Assembly (NCBI GenBank): GCA_900752305.1
Contig: CAADUV010000181.1
Location: 1-6,933 of the forward strand
Source: an uncultured Oscillospiraceae bacterium
Lineage (GTDB): Bacteria > Bacillota > Clostridia > Oscillospirales > Oscillospiraceae
DNA length: 6,933 bases
Direction: 5' to 3'
Part shown: in pieces, positions 1 through 5,230 of the stretch
Numbering within the stretch: position 1 is the first letter of the stretch
Layout: every line of letters starts with the position of its first letter
Notes under the pieces: generated by a model
Database searches by the model: none
Seen by the model: only the letters and a program-made list of their open reading frames with translations
What the model was told of the DNA's origin: nothing
Program-made: the position numbers and the translations under genes

Positions 1-218
1 CGGTAGTTCCCCTGCCGCACCGCGTCCTTCAGGCCGATGGCGTCGATGCTCACCGAGCCGCCCCAGCCGATGCAGCTGCCTTCCGGGATCCAGGCCAGAG
101 CCTGTTCCAGGGCTTCCTCTTTGGTGGCGGCGTAGCTGGCCTCCATATTCCGCTGCTTCAGCGCCTGGATGAGCTGCTGGGCGCGGAGCTGGTTGCGTTT
201 TGTGGTCATTGCTTCCAT
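1..218 (-). CDS. LUD-domain (LutC/YkgG-like) lactate utilization protein, N-terminal part
   Basis: The visible 72 codons begin MEAMTTKRNQ and continue with a helical segment and the motif ATKEEALEQAL (residues about 31-41). Next comes a turn IPEGSCIGWGGS (about 44-55) and then IDAIGLKDAV. This pattern (RNM-x-ATKEEAL, IP-G-S-WGGS, GL-DA) is what I know from the N-terminus of the LUD/DUF162 family annotated as lactate utilization protein in Clostridia. Family members resemble LutC and the N-terminal half of LutB, but the single-domain clostridial versions have no firmly established reaction. The start at 218 is chosen because a GGAGG sits 7 nt upstream. An internal ATG at 209 would leave a 16-nt gap. 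The gene is cut by the window edge, so its C-terminus and downstream partners cannot be seen. It is transcribed divergently from spo0A. Family assignment is fairly sure; physiological role is not. Confidence 0.82.
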   Translation of the reverse strand, partial: MEAMTTKRNQLRAQQLIQALKQRNMEASYAATKEEALEQALAWIPEGSCIGWGGSVSIDAIGLKDAVRQGNY

Positions 219-225
219 ATTTAAA

Positions 226-230
226 CCTCC
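226..230 (-). promoter_or_regulatory. Ribosome binding site deciding the LUD gene start
   Basis: GGAGG (within CGAGGAGG) on the minus strand lies 7 nt before the ATG at 218. This spacing supports the start at 218 over the in-frame ATG at 209. Confidence 0.75.
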
Positions 231-249
231 TCGTGGTTGTCAAATGAGC

Positions 250-295
250 GGTATATACATATGCGTTAAGTGGTATATACAAAAAGGAATATACA
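250..295. repeat. Three GGTATATACA-type repeats, candidate GntR/HutC-like operators
   Basis: GGTATATACA occurs exactly at 250-259 and 272-281, and GGAATATACA at 286-295. The core GTATATAC (251-258, 273-280) is itself a perfect palindrome, and the two perfect copies are 22 bp apart, about two helical turns. The core fits the GTMTAKAC pattern described for HutC-subfamily GntR regulators. TGGTATATACAA at 271-282 is one base from the TTGTATATACAA operator of the Bacillus trehalose repressor, as I recall it. The repeats lie 32-78 bp upstream of the LUD start codon, where an operator for that gene would be expected, and far upstream of the spo0A promoter. The repeats are seen directly; the operator role is inferred, and simple AT-rich sequence is the alternative. 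Confidence 0.45.
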
Positions 296-409
296 AAAAA
301 CACAGGAAAAAGCGGAGGATTCCCTGGGTTTGATGCGAAAAAAATGTGATTTTGTCTTTTTCAGAAAATGGTTCTCCCGCGTCTGCAAATGCAAGAGAAA
401 ATGTACGTA

Positions 410-426
410 TGTCGAGGAGTGTCGAA
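410..426 (+). promoter_or_regulatory. Tandem Spo0A boxes upstream of spo0A
   Basis: TGTCGAG at 410-416 and TGTCGAA at 420-426 match the Spo0A-box consensus TGNCGAA (6/7 and 7/7). Both are in the same orientation, 10 bp start to start. That equals one helical turn and suits side-by-side binding of a Spo0A dimer. They lie about 40-56 bp upstream of the -35 element at 466, a position compatible with activation or autoregulation of spo0A, as known in Bacillus. Confidence 0.72.
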
Positions 427-438
427 AGGCATAGAACG

Positions 439-452
439 AAAATTCGAATTTT
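439..452. repeat. 14-bp perfect palindrome
   Basis: AAAATTCGAATTTT is a perfect inverted repeat with no spacer, lying between the Spo0A boxes and the spo0A -35 element. It could be the binding site of a dimeric regulator. It could also be chance in an AT-rich region, since only its central TCGA contains G and C. I know no specific regulator for it. Confidence 0.35.
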
Positions 453-465
453 TGGAAATTTAGGG

Positions 466-494
466 TTGAAAATTCAGTGAATATATGGTAAATT
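466..494 (+). promoter_or_regulatory. Candidate sigma-A-type promoter of spo0A
   Basis: TTGAAA (466-471) and TAAATT (489-494) are separated by 17 bp, giving 5/6 and 4/6 matches to the vegetative consensus. Transcription would start near 501, leaving a leader of about 67 nt. AGTGAATAT at 476-484 fits a sigma-H -10 element (RNNGAATWW), but I find no AGGA -35 element at the right distance. Sigma-H use from this site is therefore unsupported. Confidence 0.5.
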
Positions 495-499
495 ATTGC

Positions 500-517
500 T
501 GTACCGAGGGAGGTACA
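500..517 (+). other. Leader hairpin 1 of spo0A
   Basis: TGTACC (500-505) pairs perfectly with GGTACA (512-517) around a GAGGGA loop. It sits at or next to the inferred transcription start, so it may be a structured 5' end of the mRNA or a DNA-level inverted repeat. Confidence 0.4.
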
Positions 518-520
518 CAA

Positions 521-538
521 CGCTGTCGAAGGACAGCG
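521..538 (+). other. Leader hairpin 2 of spo0A, containing a Spo0A box
   Basis: CGCTGTC (521-527) pairs perfectly with GACAGCG (532-538) around a GAAG loop: seven pairs, five of them G-C. It ends 13 nt before the ribosome binding site. No T-run follows, so it is not a terminator. Its left arm and loop overlap a perfect Spo0A box at 524-530. Confidence 0.5.
524..530 (+). promoter_or_regulatory. Third Spo0A box, downstream of the spo0A promoter
   Basis: TGTCGAA is a 7/7 match to TGNCGAA. It lies about 24 bp downstream of the inferred transcription start, a position more suited to repression than activation. Together with the upstream pair it suggests dual autoregulation. Confidence 0.5.
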
Positions 539-567
539 GGAGTTTGTGGAAAAGGAGAATGAACTGA

Positions 568-1320
568 ATGAGTACATTGAAGATTTTGCTGGCGGATGCG
601 GATGAAGACAGCCGGATCGCCTTAGAGCAGGATCTGGAACAAGAGCGATCGTTGGAGGTGGTCGGGAGCACAGGAGATGGAATGGACGCGATCAAGCTGA
701 TCGAGAAAACGGACCTGGATATCATCATCATGGACCTGGTGCTGGCCGGCGTAGACGGCTTAGAGGTGCTGGAACAGATGAGCCAGATGGAGCGGAAACG
801 CCCCATGGTCATCGTCTACTCCGCCTATATACGGGGCAGTGTGACCCTCCAGGCGGCAGAGTTCGGGGCGGACTATTTTATCATGAAGCCCTGCTCCAGT
901 CAGCTGGTGGCGGAACGCATCCGCCAGCTCTACCAGGTCAGTCCAGTGGCACCGGCCAACAACGAGCACCTGGAGACCCTGGTGACTTCGGTCATCCACG
1001 AGATCGGCGTCCCGGCCCACATCAAGGGCTATCAGTATCTGCGGGAAGCCATCATCATTGCCGTGGAAGACATGGAAGTCATCAACGCAGTGACCAAGGT
1101 GCTCTACCCGGAGGTGGCGCGGCGCTTTGACACCACAGCGTCCCGGGTAGAGCGAGCCATCCGACATGCCATCGAAGTGGCGTGGGATCGGGGTGACATC
1201 GAGACCCTGCAAAAATACTTCGGTTATACCGTCAGCAACGCCAAAGGAAAACCCACCAACAGCGAGTTCATCGCCATGATCGCAGACCGCCTCCAGTTAC
1301 AGCGGAAACAGGTGAGGTGA
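568..1320 (+). CDS. spo0A: Spo0A, master response regulator of sporulation
   Basis: A 250-residue protein, close to the usual 260-275. Residues about 3-122 are a response-regulator receiver with phospho-acceptor D56 ([14 protein letters not shown]), S85 in place of the usual Ser/Thr, and K107 (MKP). A short linker leads to the Spo0A C-terminal DNA-binding domain (about 137-250). That domain carries the hallmark stretches [13 protein letters not shown] (143-155), [18 protein letters not shown] (189-206, recognition helix) and [10 protein letters not shown] (228-237), nearly identical to Bacillus Spo0A. Phosphorylated Spo0A dimerises and binds TGNCGAA boxes to start sporulation; three such boxes precede this gene. 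The start has AAAGGAG 10 nt upstream. Oddities: the acidic pair expected near residues 10-11 reads D10-A11, the MP after the phospho-Asp is L-A, and KPF is KPC. Identity is very sure. Confidence 0.97.
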   Translation: MSTLKILLADADEDSRIALEQDLEQERSLEVVGSTGDGMDAIKLIEKTDLDIIIMDLVLAGVDGLEVLEQMSQMERKRPMVIVYSAYIRGSVTLQAAEFGADYFIMKPCSSQLVAERIRQLYQVSPVAPANNEHLETLVTSVIHEIGVPAHIKGYQYLREAIIIAVEDMEVINAVTKVLYPEVARRFDTTASRVERAIRHAIEVAWDRGDIETLQKYFGYTVSNAKGKPTNSEFIAMIADRLQLQRKQVR

Positions 1321-1346
1321 GAAACAAAGCTGCAAGGAGAAAACAA

Positions 1347-1382
1347 ATGAATAAAGAGAAGATAGATTCCCTCTGTGAATGA
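1347..1382 (+). CDS. Possible 11-residue mini-ORF after spo0A
   Basis: ATG at 1347 opens MNKEKIDSLCE and stops at 1380-1382. AAGGAG at 1334-1339 lies 7 nt upstream, a near-ideal ribosome site. The mini-ORF starts 26 nt after the spo0A stop, and its last codons form the 5' arm of the spo0A terminator. It may be a translated leader-like peptide, a degraded remnant of a gene, or chance. The strong ribosome site is the only real support. Confidence 0.3.
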   Translation: MNKEKIDSLCE

Positions 1383-1407
1383 AAAAAGCACTAGGGGGAA
1401 TTTTTTT
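1366..1407 (+). terminator. Intrinsic terminator of spo0A
   Basis: ATTCCCTCT (1366-1374) pairs with AGGGGGAAT (1393-1401) through nine pairs, one of them a U-G wobble. The stem continues with GTG (1375-1377) against CAC (1389-1391) past a one-base bulge, closing an 11-nt A-rich loop. Seven T residues (1401-1407) follow at once. The structure lies 46 nt after the spo0A stop. Read on the other strand it has no T-run after the stem, so it does not clearly serve glgA. Confidence 0.78.
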
Positions 1408-1416
1408 GCGCAAAAA
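1403..1416. repeat. 14-bp palindrome in the convergent spo0A-glgA gap
   Basis: TTTTTGCGCAAAAA is a perfect palindrome between the spo0A terminator and the glgA stop codon. It may help stop glgA transcription, but the stem is almost all A-T and no convincing glgA terminator is seen. Confidence 0.3.
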
Positions 1417-1417
1417 C

Positions 1418-2851
1418 CTACCGAATTACTTGGTTGTACACCTTTTCATAGGCCGTTGCTGACTGATCCCAGCTGAAATCCGTGGTCATCCCACGCTCCA
1501 TCAGCGCCGTCCAGTTGGGGCGGTCGTTTTCGTACACTTCCAACCCACGGTCGATGGCACCCAGCAGGTCACCGGGGGTAATGCTGCCGAAGGTGAAGCC
1601 CAGACCGGTGCCGGTGGTGGGGTTGTAGGCGGGTACGCTGTCCTTGAGGCCGCCGGTGAGGCGGACGATGGGGACGGTGCCGTAGCGCATGGCGATCATC
1701 TGGGACAGGCCGCAGGGCTCGGCGATGGAGGGCATCAGGAGCAGGTCGGCTCCGGCGTAGAGCTGGGACGCCAGCTCCGCCGAGTACATCAGGTTGGCGG
1801 ACACTCGACCCGGGTACTCCAGCGCGGCCATGCGGAAGAAGGATTCAATGCCCCAGTCGCCGGTGCCCAGCACCACGAACTGGACGTGATGCTCCATGAT
1901 CTTGGGGAAGGCGGCGGTGACCAGCCCGTACCCCTTATGTGCCACCAGGCGGGAGATGCAGGCGATGATGGGCACGTCCGGGTTCACGTCCAGCCCCAGC
2001 TTTTCCTGCAGCGCCGCCTTGCAGGCCGCCTTGCCGGACAGGTCGGCGGCGGAGTAGGGGGCGGGCAGGAACGGGTCGTTGGCCGGGTCGTTGTGTACCA
2101 TGTCGATGCCGTTCAAAATGCCAGTGAACTTGTGATAGTTGTCCGCGATGACCCCTTCCAGGCCGTGGGCGTAGAAGGCGTACTGCAGCTCCTTGGCGTA
2201 GGTGGGGGAGACGGTGGTGATATAGTCGGCGGCGTAGATGGCGCCCTTGACCAGGTTCACGTCCCCGTAGTAGGAGAGCATATCCTCCCGGAAATAGCCC
2301 TCATCCAGCCCCAGCACGTCCCCCAGGATGTTCCGGTCAAATCGACCCTGGTACTCGATGTTGTGGATGGTGAAGACGCTCTTGGTGTGCTTCAAAAGAG
2401 GTTCCCGGTGACGGGCTTCCAGCAGGTAGACGGGCACGAGGCCGGTCTGCCAGTCGTTGCAGTGGATGACGTCCGGCGACCAGCCCAGTTGGACGGGCAC
2501 CTCCACCACAGCGCGGGAGAAGTAGGCGAACCGCTCGCCGTCGTCGAACTGGCCATAGAGACCCTCCCGCTTGAAATAGTACTCGTTGTCGATGAAATAG
2601 TAGGTCAGCCCCTGATACTCCAACGAAAACAGGCCGCAGTAGGCGTTGCGCCAGCTCAGGGGGAAGTGGAAGCGCTTCAGGAAGGTCATCTGCCGCCGCC
2701 ACTTGGCGGGGATGGCGGAGTAGAGGGGCAGGATGACTCGCACGTCATGACCCAGCTTGGCCAGGGCGTTGGGCAGGGAGCCGGCCACATCGGCCAGACC
2801 GCCGGTCTTGATGAAGGGAGCCACTTCGGATGCGGCGAAGAAAAGTTGCAT
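1418..2851 (-). CDS. glgA: Glycogen synthase (ADP-glucose:glucan 4-alpha-glucosyltransferase)
   Basis: A 477-residue GT5 enzyme, the normal length for GlgA. It transfers glucose from ADP-glucose to the non-reducing end of an alpha-1,4-glucan. Visible landmarks are MQLFFAASEVAPFIKTGGL (1-19, with the ADP-glucose-binding K-x-GGL at 15-19), HCNDWQTGL (130-138), the C-terminal Rossmann entry ISRLVAHKG (299-307), and PSIAEPCGLSQM (374-385) with the conserved Glu378. TGGLKDSV (399-406) follows. The frame is open upstream to 2941, but residues encoded there are low-complexity, proline-rich and overlap glgD. The family N-terminus begins at MQLFF, so 2851 is the start. It is the last gene of the glg operon, 43 nt after glgD, and converges on spo0A. 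Immediately before the catalytic Glu, I-A replaces the more usual [R/L]-F; otherwise it looks fully functional. Confidence 0.96.
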   Translation of the reverse strand: MQLFFAASEVAPFIKTGGLADVAGSLPNALAKLGHDVRVILPLYSAIPAKWRRQMTFLKRFHFPLSWRNAYCGLFSLEYQGLTYYFIDNEYYFKREGLYGQFDDGERFAYFSRAVVEVPVQLGWSPDVIHCNDWQTGLVPVYLLEARHREPLLKHTKSVFTIHNIEYQGRFDRNILGDVLGLDEGYFREDMLSYYGDVNLVKGAIYAADYITTVSPTYAKELQYAFYAHGLEGVIADNYHKFTGILNGIDMVHNDPANDPFLPAPYSAADLSGKAACKAALQEKLGLDVNPDVPIIACISRLVAHKGYGLVTAAFPKIMEHHVQFVVLGTGDWGIESFFRMAALEYPGRVSANLMYSAELASQLYAGADLLLMPSIAEPCGLSQMIAMRYGTVPIVRLTGGLKDSVPAYNPTTGTGLGFTFGSITPGDLLGAIDRGLEVYENDRPNWTALMERGMTTDFSWDQSATAYEKVYNQVIR

Positions 2852-2862
2852 AGAGACACCAG

Positions 2863-2868
2863 CCTTTC
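2863..2868 (-). promoter_or_regulatory. Weak ribosome binding site of glgA
   Basis: GAAAGG lies 11 nt before the ATG at 2851. It is weaker than the AAAGGAG or AGAAGGAG sites of the other glg genes, which may set GlgA at a lower level or make it dependent on coupling. It supports the start at 2851. Confidence 0.5.
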
Positions 2869-2879
2869 TGGAATGAGGT

Positions 2880-2888
2880 GGGGGGGGG
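2880..2888 (-). repeat. Nine-base poly-C tract between glgD and glgA
   Basis: Nine consecutive G on the plus strand (C in the mRNA) lie between the glgD stop and the glgA ribosome site. A length change would not alter either protein, but it could change spacing or mRNA folding before glgA. Such tracts are also prone to sequencing error. Confidence 0.6.
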
Positions 2889-2894
2889 AAATGG

Positions 2895-4013
2895 TCAGAC
2901 GGTGCTGCCCTTGGCCAGGACGAAGGGGTGATGGGCGGCACCGTTCAAAACAGCACCAGCGCCGACCGTCACGTCCTTGTCGGTGATGACGCAGCGCAGC
3001 TGGGCGTCGGTGCCGATGACGGTGTTCTGGAACAGGATGGAGTCCCGGATGACGGCACCCTTGCCCACACGGACGTTGTGGAAAATGATGGAGTTCTCCA
3101 CCGTCCCTTCGATGATGCACCCGTCGGCCACCAGCGAATTGCGGCAGACCGAACCGGGGGCGTAGTAGCTGGACGGCTCGTTCCGCTCCCGGGTGCGGAT
3201 GGGGCGTTCCAGGCAGAACAGGTCACGGCGCACCTCCGGCTGGAGCAGGGCCATGCTGCTGTCGTAGTAGGACGCCACCGAGGTGCAGCGGGTCACAAAG
3301 CCGTCGTAGGCGTAGGCGGAGAGGTTCAGGTGATGATGGAGCTTGGGCAGCAGGTCGTTGCGGAAGGAGTAGAGGCGATGGGTGGCGCAGTCGGTGACCA
3401 GGCGCAGGAGCAGCTCCTTGGACAGGAGGAAGATGTTCAGATACTCCACGCCGGTGGGCTGGCTGGGGCACTGGATGACATCGGTGATGGTCTGGTCATC
3501 GCCTACCTTGAAATAGACGGACGCCGCCGGGTCACCGGTGTAGCGGGGGGAGCAGACCAGGGTCATGTCCGCGTGATTGTCCATGTGCTGCTGGAACACG
3601 TCCTCCAAGTCCAGGTTCAGGGCGATGTCCCCGTCGGCGATGAGGACGTACTCCTGCCGGATTTCCCGTAAGTAGGGCAGGATGTCAGAGAGCGTGTCCA
3701 TGTGCCCCCGGAACATCCGGGGATTCTCCCCGTTGGTCAGGGAGTAGGGGGGCAGCAGGTGGAGACCGCCGCTGTGGCGTGCCAGATCCCAGTCCTTGCC
3801 GGAGCCGAGATGGTCCAGGAGGGATTTATACTTGGCCAGGAGCAGTACGCCTACATCGGAGACGCCGGCGTTGACCAGGTTGGAGAGCATGAAGTCAATC
3901 ATCCGGAACCGTCCGCCGAAGGGAATGGAAGACAGGCAGCGGGGCTCGGTCAGCTCCCGCAGGTTGTAGATGTTGCTCTGAGTGAACAGCAGACCATGTA
4001 CATTATTCAGCAT
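2895..4013 (-). CDS. glgD: GlgD, non-canonical subunit of ADP-glucose pyrophosphorylase
   Basis: A 372-residue protein of the GlgD family, paralogous to GlgC and normal in length. It shares the nucleotidyltransferase fold ([15 protein letters not shown] at 31-45, LHLLPPY at 84-90) and the left-handed beta-helix C-terminus (about 284-370, with repeats such as [19 protein letters not shown]). It lacks the GlgC nucleotide loop: the N-terminus reads [16 protein letters not shown] instead of a GGxGxRL motif. It also has no FxEKP sugar-phosphate lysine motif and no GYWKDVGT motif. In Firmicutes, GlgD pairs with GlgC and raises its activity, having little or none alone. The ATG overlaps the 3' end of glgC by 7 nt, and its AAAGGAG site (4024-4030) lies inside glgC, so the two are probably translationally coupled, fitting a hetero-oligomer. 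Confidence 0.95.
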   Translation of the reverse strand: MLNNVHGLLFTQSNIYNLRELTEPRCLSSIPFGGRFRMIDFMLSNLVNAGVSDVGVLLLAKYKSLLDHLGSGKDWDLARHSGGLHLLPPYSLTNGENPRMFRGHMDTLSDILPYLREIRQEYVLIADGDIALNLDLEDVFQQHMDNHADMTLVCSPRYTGDPAASVYFKVGDDQTITDVIQCPSQPTGVEYLNIFLLSKELLLRLVTDCATHRLYSFRNDLLPKLHHHLNLSAYAYDGFVTRCTSVASYYDSSMALLQPEVRRDLFCLERPIRTRERNEPSSYYAPGSVCRNSLVADGCIIEGTVENSIIFHNVRVGKGAVIRDSILFQNTVIGTDAQLRCVITDKDVTVGAGAVLNGAAHHPFVLAKGSTV

Positions 4014-5212
4014 CCCAAAACCGCTCCTTTCTGCTTCTCGGAATACATTGCGTTGGCGGGGATGACCTGTCCATCGGCCACGTCCGCCGCCACCACGGCC
4101 ACGCCCCAGTCGTCAGACCCGTCCGGCGGGTTGCCAACGGTAGCGTCACAGCCCACCGTGGTGTTCTCGCCTACGATGGCGTATTCTACCGCGGCACCGG
4201 CCTTCACCGTGGCACCCGGCATGAGGATGGAGTAGCGCACCGTGGCGCCCGGCTCCACCGTGACCGAGTGGAAGAGGACAGAGTTTTCGATGGTGCCATG
4301 GATCTCGCACCCGTCGGTGACCAGACAGTGGGAGAGCACCGCGTCCGAGCCGATGAACTGGGCGGGCAGGATGGCGCTGTGGGTGTAGATGGGCCAGGCG
4401 GTGTCGTAGATGTTGATGCCGCTGGTGGGGGAGAGCAGGTCCATGTTGGCGTCCCACAGGGAGGTGATGGTGCCCACATCCTTCCAGTAGCCCTGGAACC
4501 GGTAGGCGAACAGCTTCTCGCCCTGCTCCAGCATGGTGGGGATGATGTTCTTGCCAAAGTCATTGCTGGACGCCGGGTCGGCCTCGTCCTGGATGAGGTA
4601 CTGCCGCAGCTTCTCCCAGGTGAACAGGTACACGCCCATGGAGGCCAGGTTGCTCTTGGGGTGGGCAGGTTTTTCCTCGAACTCGCATATCTGATCGTGG
4701 TCGTCCACGTTCATGATGCCGAACCGGCTGGCCTCGTCCATGGACACCTCCAGCACGGAGATGGTGGCGTCCGCCCCCGTTTCCTTGTGGTACTCCAGCA
4801 TTTTGGCGTAGTCCATCTTATAGATGTGGTCGCCGGAGAGGATGAGGACGTACTGGGGGTCATACAGGTCGATGAACCCGATGTTCTGATAGATGGCGTT
4901 GGCTGTCCCCTTATACCAGGTGCCCGAGTCACCGGAGGTGACGTAGGGGGGCAGCACATGGACGCCGCCATCGGAGCGGTCTAAGTCCCAGGGCTGCCCG
5001 TTGCCCAGGTAGGAGTTGAGCTTCAGCGGGCGGTACTGGGTCAGCACCCCCACCGTGTCGATGCCGGAGTTGGCGCAGTTGGAGAGGGCAAAGTCAATGA
5101 TGCGGTATTTCCCACCAAAGGGAAGGGCAGGCTTGGCGTTGTGTTCCGTCAGGGCGTACAGCCGGCTGCCTTGGCCGCCAGCCAAGAGCATGGAGATACA
5201 TTCTTTTTTCAT
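4007..5212 (-). CDS. glgC: Glucose-1-phosphate adenylyltransferase, catalytic subunit
   Basis: A 401-residue enzyme of normal length that makes ADP-glucose and pyrophosphate from glucose-1-phosphate and ATP, the committed step of bacterial glycogen synthesis. Intact motifs are [10 protein letters not shown] (9-18, nucleotide loop), [15 protein letters not shown] (27-41), [12 protein letters not shown] (99-110), the catalytic-Asp motif [10 protein letters not shown] (126-135), FEEKP (178-182, sugar-phosphate lysine) and GYWKDVGT (241-248). A left-handed beta-helix domain follows from about 285. The ATG at 5212 has TGAGGTG 8 nt upstream and matches the family N-terminus. It follows the branching-enzyme-like gene by 18 nt and overlaps glgD by 7 nt, so it is mid-operon. 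All catalytic residues I can recognise are present. Confidence 0.97.
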   Translation of the reverse strand: MKKECISMLLAGGQGSRLYALTEHNAKPALPFGGKYRIIDFALSNCANSGIDTVGVLTQYRPLKLNSYLGNGQPWDLDRSDGGVHVLPPYVTSGDSGTWYKGTANAIYQNIGFIDLYDPQYVLILSGDHIYKMDYAKMLEYHKETGADATISVLEVSMDEASRFGIMNVDDHDQICEFEEKPAHPKSNLASMGVYLFTWEKLRQYLIQDEADPASSNDFGKNIIPTMLEQGEKLFAYRFQGYWKDVGTITSLWDANMDLLSPTSGINIYDTAWPIYTHSAILPAQFIGSDAVLSHCLVTDGCEIHGTIENSVLFHSVTVEPGATVRYSILMPGATVKAGAAVEYAIVGENTTVGCDATVGNPPDGSDDWGVAVVAADVADGQVIPANAMYSEKQKGAVLGC

Positions 5213-5230
5213 CAGCGATTCACCTCAATC

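Larger units (their letters stand above)
219..567. other. 349-bp divergent control region between the LUD gene and spo0A
   Basis: This AT-rich gene-free stretch separates two divergent genes. From left to right it holds: the LUD ribosome site (226-230); three copies of a GGTATATACA-type repeat (250-295); a weak sigma-H-like pair GGAGGATTC...TGCGAAAAA (314-342, 11-bp spacing, imperfect in both elements); two Spo0A boxes one helical turn apart (410-426); a 14-bp palindrome (439-452); a sigma-A-like promoter (466-494); two adjacent hairpins (500-517 and 521-538); and the spo0A ribosome site (551-557). GAAAATTC occurs twice, at 438-445 and 468-475, 30 bp apart. I see no convincing ORF; the minus-strand open frame at 266-577 has low-complexity composition and no family resemblance. 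Confidence 0.7.

Noticed and set aside
238..243. Perfect TTGACA on the minus strand upstream of the LUD gene
   Set aside because: A -10 element 17 bp downstream would fall on the start codon and no TATAAT-like sequence is there, so it cannot be the LUD promoter.
427..451. Sigma-H-like pair AGGCATA and TTCGAATTT
   Set aside because: The spacing is about 2 bp shorter than sigma-H promoters allow and both elements have mismatches. The alternative at 314-342 is spaced correctly but is also imperfect.
559..567. Two-codon ORF ATG-AAC-TGA just before the spo0A start
   Set aside because: It lies only 1 nt from the ribosome-site sequence, too close for initiation, so it is probably coincidental.
266..577. 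Minus-strand open frame of 103 codons upstream of spo0A
   Set aside because: Ser/Phe/Thr-rich low-complexity translation from AT-rich regulatory DNA, overlapping the spo0A start. No family resemblance.
760..1212. Minus-strand frame of 150 codons inside spo0A
   Set aside because: His/Asp/Gly-rich shadow of the spo0A reading frame.
2852..2941. Upstream extension of glgA to the ATG at 2941
   Set aside because: The extra 30 residues are proline-rich, overlap the end of glgD and cross the poly-C tract. GlgA proteins start at the MxxxFxxSE segment, and a ribosome-site-like GAAAGG supports 2851.
1886..2986. Long plus-strand open frame (366 codons) opposite glgA
   Set aside because: Val/Gly/Gln/Asp-rich composition is the reverse-strand shadow of a GC-rich gene, and glgA opposite it has unmistakable family motifs. 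The same applies to plus-strand frames at 2928-3671, 3702-4235, 4268-4984 and 5016-5689.
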